Source: Hormiphora californensis (Eukaryota; Ctenophora; Tentaculata; Cydippida; Pleurobrachiidae). From it: 64,000 nt of DNA. The stretch lies in the NCBI GenBank assembly GCA_020137815.1, contig CM035353.1, positions 6,329,298 to 6,393,297 of the forward strand. Reading direction: 5' to 3'. A model generated the notes under the pieces. It saw only the letters and a program-made list of their open reading frames with translations, did not search any database and was not told where the DNA came from. Of the stretch, positions 15,780 to 27,444 are shown one piece after another (position 1 is the first letter of the stretch; the number at the start of each line of letters is the position of its first letter). The position numbers and the translations under genes are program-made.

Positions 15780-17514
15780 ATAGGGTGTCAACTGCAAAGA
15801 TTAATTGGTTTCCCCGCTAATTGGAAGCTGGGACTGCCCATGAGGGGGGCTGTTAATTGCAATATCATGCCTGACAAGGGTCAAGGTGCAGCAGCTCAGA
15901 CAGGGAGCAGGACAGGTAGCATTGACAGGGGGTTTATTGGTCCAAGGTGCAAACAAAACAAACAACTGTTTTCCCATGGTGTGATCAATTGGCAAACACA
16001 GCAATTAGCTGGACTAGCTGGACACCAAAACAACATATCAATAATTCCAACGACAACATGATATTCTGCTGATCTTTGAAGATACAAATGTCTAGACACC
16101 GGTGTGTTTCTTTCAAGAATGTAATATATCCCTCTCCAGCTCCCAGTGCAACTACAGGCGCGGTGTCAATTGGGCAGGAATGCAGCACTCTCTCTTCATG
16201 TGCATGTCACTTATAGAATCCGCCACTCAGTTCCTAAAATGTGAAAGATAGACAAATTGGCATTGACAGCTCTGGTGCTGTAATTGTAGAACTGCACCCG
16301 CTGCAGAGATGGTGAAAACCTGGAACAGCCACTGACCACTCTTAACAAGAGAGAGAAAGAGAGAGAGATAGAAAAAGAAATAGATATAGATGAAGAGATA
16401 GAATAAGAGAGGTAAAGAAAATGAGTAGATGAAAGTGAAAATTTCAGACACTTGGCACTTTTACTAATTATTGATGTGTCCGACCGGACACAACACTCTC
16501 ACAGTGCAGCTGAGTGGTAGTGGTGAAATTTGGTAATTAACCTCCCTCTTTCCCCCAGTACTGATTGGGCGCGGCTGCCCCCAGATTTTCTCTTCTCCAG
16601 ACAAGAAAGAGAAAGGGAGTGGGAGAGAAAGAGAGGGAGATAGAAAGAAGGTACTTTGTCCCCCAGGTACGGCTCTCTCTCTCCAATTATAACTATCCCC
16701 CACCGCGACAATCAAACGGCCGTTAGCTCCAATTATTATCAGCTCTTTGATCCACTAAATACCAGACAGCGAGAAGGAGAAAAAAGAGAGAGGGAGAGAG
16801 AGTGAGAGGGAGGGAGAGATAGAGAGAAGAGAGGAGAGATTTGAGAGAGCAGACGAGATGACCCGAGAGAAGAGAAGAGAGGGAGAAAGAGAGAGGGATA
16901 TGATACTTACCCGCAAGAGCATGCCCACTCAAGTTGATTGGCACAATGGAAATATGTTATTACCCGACCGAACAGTCCGTATCCAGTGGTATTTCTCCAC
17001 CAATCAAACGGAGGGATCATCATAGGAGTTAATTCGGCACCATTTCCTGGCTACCTATCCTTTCAGGGCACAAAGAGGTGTTAATACCATAGAATTAAGT
17101 AATACACAGAACACGTAACAGCCGGGATCTGTTTATATTCGGGTGGATACTGGCCAAAAATTATTAGTGGACAAAAACTGTGCTCATGTGATCCATGGTA
17201 AATAATTCTCAAACAAATGACGGGATCTCTATAGTTAGTTGCTACCATTTCCTGCACCACTATCACCTTCTAAGAAGGCAAAAGATGTGGAGATACTCTA
17301 CCATAGAATAGGTAGAATAGGAACAAATGGAGAGAATGCGAAGACCGAGCGTGATGCTGTTTAGAGGCAGATGGAGAGGTACTCAGATGATGGAAAAATG
17401 GGTATGGAGGAGACCTATATTTGAGCGAGGCTAGGGAGATAAGAGAGCGAAGAGAGGCAGAGATTGGAGGGATAGAGAGAGATGAGGATGAGATGAGAGG
17501 AGATGAGCGAAGAG

Positions 17515-17515
<1 letters not shown>
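15780..17515. other. Intergenic, no gene recognised
   Basis: Several GA/CT-rich patches (16340-16400, 16600-16650, 16780-16900) lie in otherwise unremarkable sequence. No frame in it resembles a protein. Confidence 0.5.

Positions 17516-17588
<73 letters not shown>
17516..17588. repeat. (GA)n microsatellite
   Basis: GA dinucleotide tract within a GA-rich stretch starting near 17430. Confidence 0.95.
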
Positions 17589-17591
<3 letters not shown>

Positions 17592-18004
17592 TATGATCAG
17601 ATCTAGGCTAATCAGAGGTTGCCAGGAAACAAATGACAATCAGAACACCAGGTCAGGGATTTCGGTAGACAAATTGAGGAGAGAAAGAGAGGAACTGGGT
17701 AGTAGACAGATACTGAAATAGGCTCAAAGATACTCAGGATATTTAGAAACAGGGGAAGAGGGAGATACCTTCTGAGTTCTGAAATATGTAGGTACTGGGA
17801 AAAGTGTGGTAGACTATTATAGGTGGTATGAGAAATCTTATTTTCCCATCTAGCCTGGGAATTATTGTCATGACCGGTTCAAACGGATTTTAGAAAACAG
17901 CGACTTAGTACAGTACATATTAAAATTCAAGAATCAGCGACCTGACTCCTTTGAGAAGCTATCATAGGATCAAGGAGGGCGGGTAAACCTGAATTCAATT
18001 ACTA

Positions 18005-19483
18005 GGGTAGGCGGGGGTAATTCGGGTCACCTTTTTGATTAAAGTGGTATTCCCTTGGTTGTGGCAGAATGTCTGCACATAAAATCTATTCAATTTATCC
18101 AATGTGACACTTGTTAAGATATTTGGACTGTTGAAGTTTTCAAATCCAACCTTTTTCACACATAAAAAAGCCCACGAAATCGTTAGTTTGCGTATTGTTG
18201 GTAATTCGGGTCAGTGGCTAAATCGGGCCACGCGCGTATTCAGCCAATCACAGCCCTCGCAAACAAACACGTGACCAAATGACCCGAATTACCAACACAG
18301 CGTGTTGCCGCTGAAATCATGCGGTTAATTCGGGTCAAGTGTTTGTAATTCGGGCCAGCTGTTGGTTGGCTGTTTTAGAGGCCCCCAGAGGCCCCCTAGA
18401 GGCCCCTAGAGGCCCCCTAGAGGCCCCCTAGAGACCCCTAAAGGCCCCTTAAGGCCCCCTAGAGGCCCCCAGAGGCCCCTAGAGGCCCCTAGAGACCCCT
18501 AAAGGCCCCCTAGAGGCCCCTTAAGGCCCCTAGAAGCCCCTAGAGGACCCTAGAGGCCCCCAGAGGCCCCCTAGAGGCCCCCTAGAGGCCCCCTAGAGAC
18601 CCCTAAAGGCCCCTTAAGGCCCCTAGAGGACCCCTAGAGGCCCCTAGAGGCCCCTAGAGGCCCCTAGAGGCCCCCTAGAGGCCCCCTAGAGACCCCTTGA
18701 GGCCCCTTAAGGCCCCCTAGAGGCCCCTAGAAGCCCCTAGAGGACCCTAGAGGCCCCTAGAGGCCCCCTAGAGGCCCCCTAGAGGCCCCTAGAGGCCCCC
18801 TAGAGACCCCTAGAGACGCCTTGAGACCCCTTAAGGCCCCCTAGAGGCCCCTAGAGGACCCTAGAGGCCCCCTAGAGGCCCCTAGAGGCCCCTAGAGGCC
18901 CCTAGAGGCCCCCTAGAGGCCCCCTAGAGACCCCTAAAGGCCCCTTAAGGCCCCCTAGAGGCCCCTAGAGGCCCCTAGAGGCCCCCAGAGGCCCCTAGAG
19001 GCCCCTAGAGGCCCCTTAGAGGCCCCTAAAGGCCCCCTAGAGGCCCCAAGAGGCCCCTAAAGGCCCCTAGAGGCCCCAAATCGAGAAGAAAACATAAAAT
19101 ATGGGGCCAGAAATCACTCAAACTTGCTGATTTATCGCAAAAATAAGGTGACCCGAATTAGCCGCTTTGCCTGTGACCCGAATTACAAACATGACCCGAA
19201 TTAGACACACTGTTTTATGACGTCATTTTGGTAAATCAATAATGACGTAATTCCTTCAAAAACTTAGCCAATAAGTGCTGAATTATCCCATTGGATAAAA
19301 TCATATGTTTTCTTCTCGAAAAAATTCCGCAAATTCACGGGAATACCAATTGAATCCAAAATCGTGAAATGAACGATATTCCGTATTTCAAATTTTCCCG
19401 CCAAATCTTGTTACATTAGAATGGCCCGAATTACAAACAAGTGACCCGAATTACCAACTGACCCGAATTACCCCCTCCTACCC
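18005..19483. mobile_element. 1.5-kb non-autonomous DNA transposon with TGACCCGAATTA motif arrays
   Basis: The termini GGGTAGGCGGGGGTAATTCG and its inverted partner ending CCCCCTCCTACCC (19483) form the terminal inverted repeat. TA flanks both sides (18003-18004, 19484-19485). The motif TGACCCGAATTA (or its complement TAATTCGGGTCA) recurs about eleven times, clustered in the outer about 350 bp of each end. The centre is a GGCCCCTAGA minisatellite. No open reading frame is present. The subterminal motif array resembles multiple transposase-binding sites; that role is an inference. Confidence 0.8.
18378..19078. repeat. 10-11 bp minisatellite (GAGGCCCCTA)n
   Basis: About 65 copies of GAGGCCCCTA or GAGGCCCCCTA, with GACCCC, AAGGCC and TTAAGG variants, filling the centre of the 1.5-kb element. 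Most units overlap the palindromes CTAG and GGCC. Confidence 0.95.
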
Positions 19484-19489
19484 TACTCA

Positions 19490-20344
19490 GTAGGAGCAGA
19501 TCAGAGACTGAAGAGGAGAAGTAGTTGACATCTCATCTTTTGAGGTGCATGTCGGTAACCCCTCTATCTTCCCTTTCTCTCTCTAAATCTCTCTCTCTCA
19601 ATCCCTCTTCCTTATTCTCTCTTCCCTCTCTCTCTCTCGCCCTCTCGCCCTCACGTCCCCTGACAACAAAGCAGTAGAGCCGTGAAGAGAAGGAAATCAC
19701 TGTCATATACCACGTGAAAACAAGGTACCACGTGACCGAGTTGTTGGTATCACGTGACACACCAGGGGACAAGGTGAGGAGAAAACAAGCGGAAAAGGGA
19801 CTACCAAAGGGGCTCAGGGGCATGATATCAGCTGGTGAAAACTCTATAGCCCCCCGTCAGACACTTGACTCTTATTGAAGGGTTCTGTTCATAGACCCCC
19901 ACGTTTGGGCCAAAAAACCACAAATCACAATTCAAAAAGGATTACACACAAACTTTATGTATCATGGTATTGTAATTACCAATTACATGCATAGCTGGGA
20001 TATATTCACATCGATAATGTGCATTAATTATTAGCTGAGCTGTCCTATCAGTAGCAGTAGCAGTAGTAGTCATGGCAACAGTGCACACTAAACTCTGTAA
20101 AAAAAGCGAAAATGAAGTATACGCAATTAATCATTTAAAGATCAATTATAGCTGCAAATATTAGTTTTATTTAATTAATTACAGCTAATTGGAACTTTTG
20201 TGATTCGATTCGAAGTTGCATGATTCCCTATAGGAGCTGATTTCAAACAAAAATATGCAGTGTAACAGTAACTCAACAGGTTCGAGCAAATGGGAGCACA
20301 GTGTGTTGTGTTTGTGCAGGTGAAAGATCTAAAGGAGGGGTGCA
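19490..20344. other. Intergenic, no gene recognised
   Basis: CT-rich patches near 19560-19640 and short AT-rich sequence. There are several CACGTG sites near 19711-19757 but no gene. Confidence 0.45.
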
Positions 20345-20345
20345 G

Positions 20346-20348
20346 TGA

Positions 20349-20419
<71 letters not shown>

Positions 20420-20437
20420 TGAGAAAGAGAGAGAGAG
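20346..20437. repeat. (GA)n microsatellite
   Basis: GA tract with GAAAGA and GTGAGA interruptions. Confidence 0.94.
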
Positions 20438-20439
20438 AA

Positions 20440-23136
20440 AATATGGCCTATGGCAAACACGGTTCATTCAAGCGCACCAAGAAAAACATCACAAGTTGGT
20501 GCGTACGTCACCTCTGGTAGAGCTACTGCAAATTACACGAACAGCAAAGCAAAAAGGAACGATAGTAAACAGTAAACACACAGTGCTTATCTCTATTTTC
20601 TCTCTCTCCTTGGTCTCTCTATCTATCTCTCCTTTATTTTTCTTCCTATTTCTCTCTCTCTGGCGACAGCTGTCGTTATAGCTCTCGTTTTCAGTCTGAC
20701 AAGTAGTTCCATGTTCATTATGATTTCTGATCATCAAAATCCAATACACACACAGAGGGTCAAGTATTGTTAATAAAACATTGGATTATAAAACTAAATT
20801 ACATAATTAAGAAAACTCAAAACTATGTGATTGATGAAGGCATGCAAAGGTGCGGCAAGCTTCATACACAACAACACACTCAGCACAACAACTTGCAGTA
20901 TTGAGGAAAAACAGAGCCCACCATGCAAGTGGGACCGGGGGATGGGGTAGGGGGGGGGCATGATACCCTCCTCAACAGCTCTCACAAGCTCAAAGAAAAC
21001 GATCCGGTCAAGAATAGGAAAACTGAACATGAAACGGACGTTGCCGCGAGACACGAAACGAAACTGGACGAGGGAAGAAATGAGTTCAACGTTATCAGAC
21101 GCACGTGAAAAGACGCCGCGCGCGAGTGTAAGAACTCTGATCCCTCTCTCTCTCTCTCTTATCTGTGACAAGAAACTCTCTCTACCCTATACTGCCCACA
21201 GAGATCACCTCCATATTTTGATCTTTTTCTAGAGCTCGGTTTTAATTAATATGCGTTGTTGCCAGTTTTAATGTTTCTATATTTATTAAGTTGTCTCTCC
21301 TGTTACTTCGCTTTTCTCTCTCTCTCTCTCTCTTGGTGGCCAATGGATATGCTTCTTCACTAGCAATTCGCTCACTACTACAGCTTTAGAGGTTAGTTTA
21401 ATTTTGGATCTACTAATTTAATGACGCGTTAAACAGAATAAGAACTTCCGTAATATACTCATATTACAACGTATAGAAGTTCATGGGTACTTGGTATGCA
21501 GCATGCAGCTTAACGTTTAGGACTGAGAAGTACCTATACTAGCCAAGATAGCTCGGTACAGGGGTGTTACATGGCGTTTTGACGTGGGTAAAGACTGACA
21601 TGTATTTGTAGGCATAACTTTACTTGTATGCCTGAGTTAGGAGTGCCACAAAGGGAACGATTAATTGCAGCTATAGGAAAGAGAGATAGGGAGGGGTTTT
21701 CTCCCTCTCGTTCTCCCTATATCTCTATCTGTCTCTCTCCCTCTCTTCAAGTATATCTATTAGGACAACAGTTGTTGCAGGAAGTGATTCAGTCTAGGTT
21801 TATCAAAACCTCAACATTCACTACCTCTCAACAGACAGACTGCCGCCTATCACTTAAAACTGTCACGCCTAAAAAAGGGACAGATAGAGAGGGAAGTTTA
21901 TAGAATCTGGCCCAGGAAGTATAACTTCAATATCATCTAGTATACTGCCGTTTTATTGTAGAAGGCACTAAGTCAATTTTTACGAAAATTGAGATATTGG
22001 TACCTTCTTCTTCAGAATTTGAAGCTCTTTCAGATAAGCTGAGTCTCATACTCAGATCTTGAAAACTGAACGAGCTACAAGCATAACAAGCTTTTTTGCT
22101 AGTTGTTTCGTAAAACGCAGTAAGTCAGCAAAATTTCACACAGACGCGTAAAAGGCAGTAAGTCACACGAAAAATTTTTAGAGGGCTTGACTTACTGCGT
22201 TCTACCCCAAAACTGACTTGCTGCCTTTTACGACGATATGAGTGTACAAAAATAGCATCTTTACACACGAACCCCCTACAAAACAAAGATCGGACAGGGG
22301 GGGCGCCTAATTATGCATCAAATAATATTATTATTATCCTCGCACAATCAGTTGTTTTAAGATGGGAGATCAGATCCTATAGTTGTATGAAATGGGTGCA
22401 AAGTCGAGGGAGTGCCGGATGTTACAAGTACGTGTGAAAACTGCACTGAGATCAATATCAAACAGTATGTTGCACGTGCAGAACGGTTACCACACTACGT
22501 GATTTTATTGCAAACACCGAACTTACAGTATCATGCAGTTTTGCAATAGACAATTTTGGTGGAATTAGGGCCGGTAAAAACAGGGCAATATAGTTTCCTA
22601 AACCCGGGGATTTCCTAGGATACGGAGCGGCTGTAAATCAAAACACAGTTGGGGAGGGACGAGAGGATTTGCTGCGAAGTAAACATAACAGATTCCTCTC
22701 TCTTTCTCTCTCTCTTTCTCTCTCTCTCCCATCATAAGCCAGTGTCAAAACATTTGTCGCGTTCAGGAAGTGTAGATTTTGTAGGTGTCGATTTTATCAC
22801 CAACACACACACATGATTCTACAAATGTCTCAAATTCCTATCTCTCAATTCCCCCAAGGGCCCTCCATTATAATTTGAATTTGGTAGTTGGAAAGTTGGG
22901 CGGCCAATATTAAATAAGCGGATGTCAAACAGACTCTATGTTATCGAGGGAGGGAGACAGGTATTTGTAGTACTAGGAAATGTCTGGGTCCGCAATGGTT
23001 GTCGGAAAGACGAGACTGCAGAGGCCCCGGGTAAATTATCCACGGCACAATTAATATGATGATGAAATACAACCAAATATTATTGGGGATAATATTATAA
23101 GGATATAGCTTGACCCGTGATCGATGGCTTTCAAAC
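20440..23136. other. Intergenic, no gene recognised; GCAGTAAGTCA motif cluster at 21960-22230
   Basis: No protein-like frame is seen; the 125-residue minus-strand frame at 20794-21171 resembles no family I know. At 21962-22227 a motif close to AAAAGGCAGTAAGTCA occurs in direct and inverted copies (about 21963, 22118, 22149, 22187 inverted, 22210 inverted), the pattern of subterminal repeats of a small DNA element. Confidence 0.45.
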
Positions 23137-23137
23137 A

Positions 23138-23140
23138 ATG

Positions 23141-23204
<64 letters not shown>
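23138..23204. repeat. (CT)n microsatellite
   Basis: CT tract about 80 bp from a GA tract of opposite sense, so the two can pair as a long hairpin. Confidence 0.95.
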
Positions 23205-23209
<5 letters not shown>

Positions 23210-23284
23210 TCGTATTTGTGCAATGCTGCCATTTTGGTAAATAAGTTGGTTTCCTGTTCGAGGGAGGAGAAAGAAAGATGGATT

Positions 23285-23387
<103 letters not shown>

Positions 23388-24653
23388 GTTTTATGGGCAT
23401 ATATAACTGCATACTATTATCTTTTCTCACCCCGAACAATACCGAACAGTTGGGAAAACCTGCTGCAGCCTCGTTTATAAAAAGCTTCCCCTTTGCTCCC
23501 GGCCCTGCTCCCTGCTACAACATTTCTTCTCGACCACTGCACCAAATATAAATTTGAAACTGTCCGATAGTAACAATAGTTTTCCGGGCTCTATTCAATT
23601 CTCCAAATATATAAATGGAGTTATATAATACAGGGTGAGTTACTCTAATAATAGATCTCAGCCGAGAAAGTCAACAAAAAAGGGAACATACAAAAGCTTT
23701 TAAAAGTCTAGACGTTTTGTTCGAAGTTAGACAGTGTCTCTAATCTGCTAGTCAGTTTGATCAAAAAGGTTCCATATATTTGCTACACCTATAAAAGTTC
23801 GGCACCTCATACAAAAAACAATATTGTAGGGTATGTATATTAAATACTGTCCATATACCAGAGGTGAAGAGATGGTGGCATGAGGGCTCCAAGTTCATTT
23901 ACACACGGGGTGACTGACAAGTTAATATAAGCTAGCAATATTGGAAAACTCTCATAAGAGAGTGACATGCAGTGGATGCCAGGACTGTATGAGAGGGTGA
24001 GAGAGCAGGAGCACCGAGCATTTGGAGCAAGAAATTGGGAATTGAATAATGAACATAATCATTCTATAGGGCGAGAAGACTCAATTTATAAACGGGAACA
24101 TAACCAACAAGAACACCTTCACACTGAAACTACCATATAATAAACAAAGTGCATTGTTGTTGCTATGTAAGAGCCCCCTGGCGGATCTGCAGACATTAAA
24201 CTGGTAGAATATTGAGCAACTAACTAGGGTTTAGTTTCATGGTAACCATGGGGAGGGGTTCATGGTAACCATTATGAGGGCTGGTTATAGTACCGCCCTG
24301 CTAGTTAGTACTGCACAGCTCTCCCACCCCCAGTAGACGTGTCATGTAGCCAACTAACACAATGGCAATGGGTGGAGAAGAAAAGAGACTGGGAGCGGGA
24401 GAGAGACATATCAACCCAGTCAAGCAGTGCAATAGGAACCATCAATAACTGCTCACAATGTGCAGCCGTGCATCGGTCCCGCAGCATGAATCGAACAAAA
24501 GAGAAGCAGCAATATTCTTTATCGTATGGTTTCTTTTTTGGTGGCATCAAATGACGAGGCATTTCCGCCAGATCATGCATTAGGCAAGTATCATTGGTGG
24601 TAAGAAGAGAGCCATTGGAGCTTCAGATAATACAATATATCATGTAACATTGC

Positions 24654-25056
24654 AGTTGTGACAATGGCCATCTTTCAAGAATTGCAGCTGGCTCGAGTAA
24701 TCACTGCTCTTTATTCTCCCACGACTTGGGAAGTTTTTTGGACAAGAGCTGGACCCGATATTACTCGAAGGAGTTTACCCTCCCTAACCCGATGCCACCT
24801 ATAATGCGAACCTGTCCTGTGGTCAGTTCCTGATGGTGGGGGGTGGGGAGGGGGGCTATTCTCCTAGTGCCGGCGATATCGCTTTGCGATAGTCCCCTGT
24901 GGGCTTGCCGTTGGCAAGCCCAGGCACTCTGTAGATAGATAGATAGTTGTGACAATGGCCATCTTGCAAGAATTGCAGCTGGCTCGAGTAATCACTGCTC
25001 TTTATTCTCCCACGACTGGGGAAGTTTTTTGGACAAGAGCTGGACCCGATATTACT
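24654..25056. repeat. Pair of 112-bp direct repeats, each opening the same small reading frame
   Basis: 24654-24765 and 24945-25056 are almost identical, with about 180 bp between them that ends in a (GATA) run. Each copy contains ATG GCC ATC TT(T/G) and a frame encoding QELQLARVITALYSPTT and VFWTRAGPDIT. The second copy runs to a stop at 25098 (47 residues). Both visible differences change an amino acid. No homologue is recognised. Confidence 0.8.
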
Positions 25057-25222
25057 GTTGGCAATTATACCACTTGGCATGATAGTTATAGAATATGAAG
25101 AATATGAGTTCTAGATGTCTAGAATACGAAGAAAGTGAGTTCTGAAATCTAGATGTCTAGCTAAATTGTCCCCATGAATGGATCACTGCACACTATATTT
25201 GAGCTATTTAGAGGAGACCTTG

Positions 25223-26562
25223 CACGGCGTGCCTGGTGAAACTTTAACACGACCTAGCATGCTACGGGAAACCACCACTTGTACGTGGTAGCTGAGGGTC
25301 TACAGAATGGCGCTACGGTGCGGGAAAAAAATTCCATTCCCTAAAATCTTTTTTTTTACTTTTATTTGATTTGGGTCAAAATTGGCTATATTAAACGTGG
25401 TCCCGAAAAATCCATAATGACTTAGCACACGAAATATGTCACCCCCATCTATTTTTGCACGTAGAATCGATTGCCGTTGAAGTCGAATCTCTAAAATGAC
25501 TGTAAAATGGTCAAAAGTTGATTTTTTACCATTTTTTGGAGGTTTTTGGCCCCTAAACCATTGAAAATGTTGAGATAGGAATTTGAAACTAGTGCCAATC
25601 GTTAAAATGGTCATTTTTCTACCAAGAACCAAGTTTTCGTGTATATCCGATTTATGGTTAGATTTGGGCAAATTGTTGAAATCTGCCAACTAGGAGAACC
25701 GTAACTTGATTTTCTTGTTTTTTGGATTTTGGCATTTTTGACAAACTTCTGATTGAAATGGCCAGTCGGGACCATGCTTAAGTTGTTTATGGGACAATTT
25801 TCGACTAAAATCCAAGATTTCATACCAATCCAATAACAGATCGTTGATTTATAGAAAATTTGTGTAGGCAAAACGGTCAAAATAACAACTTTTCTTGCTT
25901 ATTTTGACCGTTTTGCCTACACAAATTTTCTATAAATCAACGATCTGTTATTGGATTGGTATGAAATCTTGGATTTTAGTCGAAAATTGTCCCATAAACA
26001 ACTTAAGCATGGTCCCGACTGGCCATTTCAATCAGAAGTTTGTCAAAAATGCCAAAATCCAAAAAACAAGAAAATCAAGTTACGGTTCTCCTAGTTGGCA
26101 GATTTCAACAATTTGCCCAAATCTAACCATAAATCGGATATACACGAAAACTTGGTTCTTGGTAGAAAAATGACCATTTTAACGATTGGCACTAGTTTCA
26201 AATTCCTATCTCAACATTTTCAATGGTTTAGGGGCCAAAAACCTCCAAAAAATGGTAAAAAATCAACTTTTGACCATTTTACAGTCATTTTAGAGATTCG
26301 ACTTCAACGGCAATCGATTCTACGTGCAAAAATAGGTGGGGGTGACATATTTCGTGTGCTAAGTCATTATGGATTTTTCGGGACCACGTTTAATATAGCC
26401 AATTTTGACCCAAATCAAATAAAAGTAAAAAAAAAGATTTTAGGGAATGGAATGTTTTTTCCCGCACCGTAGCGCCATTCTGTAGACCCTCAGCTGCCAC
26501 GTACAAGTGGTGGTTTCCCGTAGCATGCTAGGTCGTGTTAAAGTTTCACCAGGCACGCCGTG
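25223..26562. mobile_element. 1.34-kb fold-back element with 13-nt loop and CTTG target duplication
   Basis: The arms 25223-25885 and 25899-26562 are near-perfect reverse complements, separated only by CAACTTTTCTTGC. The ends are CACGGCGTGCC and GGCACGCCGTG. CTTG stands on both sides (25219-25222 and 26563-26566). The matching frames in the two arms (about 90 and 125-129 residues) are mirror images of one sequence and do not look like a transposase. An inverted repeat this long and this perfect suggests a young insertion or gene conversion between the arms. Confidence 0.85.
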
Positions 26563-26566
26563 CTTG

Positions 26567-27288
26567 GCCTTGATCGAAATGAAAATGACTGGGACGTGAA
26601 AAGAAGAGAAGCTGGAATATTTTGGTACCATAACGTTTAGTATGAACATTGGTTCTATATTGAGACAATGACAGAATTTCACACCAAACCAATAACAAAA
26701 TGAATTTCCAGATTTAGAATTCTGATCAACAATAAATCCAACGATAGTGTCTAGACCGCTCAAACTGTAAGCACGATATTGAATGGAAAGGCTCGCTTGA
26801 TTGCAGAAAGATGCACGAGAAGTTGACCCCAGCCATTTCAAATCAATCACGAAAGTTTAAAACCGGTGGCAAAGCAATAGCAAGAATAACATACGGCTCT
26901 GAGGAGAGAAGGGTTGGAAAACAATTTTAAAATAACGACTTGAGGGCGATATATCGAGAGAAAACAACAGAGTGTGTTGTCAAAACAATAGTGTTGGTAT
27001 TTGTCGGTTTGCAGACGAGCTTAGATACAGTTGAACTGAGATAAGATCCAAACTCTGAAATCTGGAGCAGATCAGAGCTTCTCAAAGTCAAAAGCAAGTT
27101 TTGAAACTTTTACTTTCATCAAGTTTAAAACAACTGGCGTGTGTGCATATTATGAGCGATATAATTAACGTCTATCGGGTAGATAATTAGCTAAAGAAGT
27201 TCATCTGTCCACGTGGAAAGTTTATCTTGTCCTTCCACCATGAAGGAGAGGAAGAGAGGAAGAGAGAAGAGGGAGAGTGAGAGAGGAA
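26567..27288. other. Intergenic, no gene recognised
   Basis: Unique-looking sequence without a supported exon; the 136-residue minus-strand frame reaching into the fold-back is partly repeat-derived. Confidence 0.4.
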
Positions 27289-27299
27289 GAGGGAGCCTA

Positions 27300-27309
27300 G
27301 AGAGAGAGA

Positions 27310-27369
<60 letters not shown>
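27300..27369. repeat. (GA)n microsatellite
   Basis: GA tract in a GA-rich region from 27240 to 27440. Confidence 0.95.
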
Positions 27370-27371
<2 letters not shown>

Positions 27372-27444
27372 GAGAGGAAGAGAGAACGAAGGGGGAGCTT
27401 AGATAGAGGGAGTCGGGAGAGAGAGAGTGAGAGTGAGAGAACCA

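Noticed and set aside
20794-21171. 125-residue minus-strand frame
   Set aside because: No recognisable domain, no splice or start context, atypical composition.
25300-26472. Paired open frames of 89-129 residues in the 1.34-kb palindrome
   Set aside because: They are the same sequence read from both arms of an inverted repeat and show no transposase or other motif.
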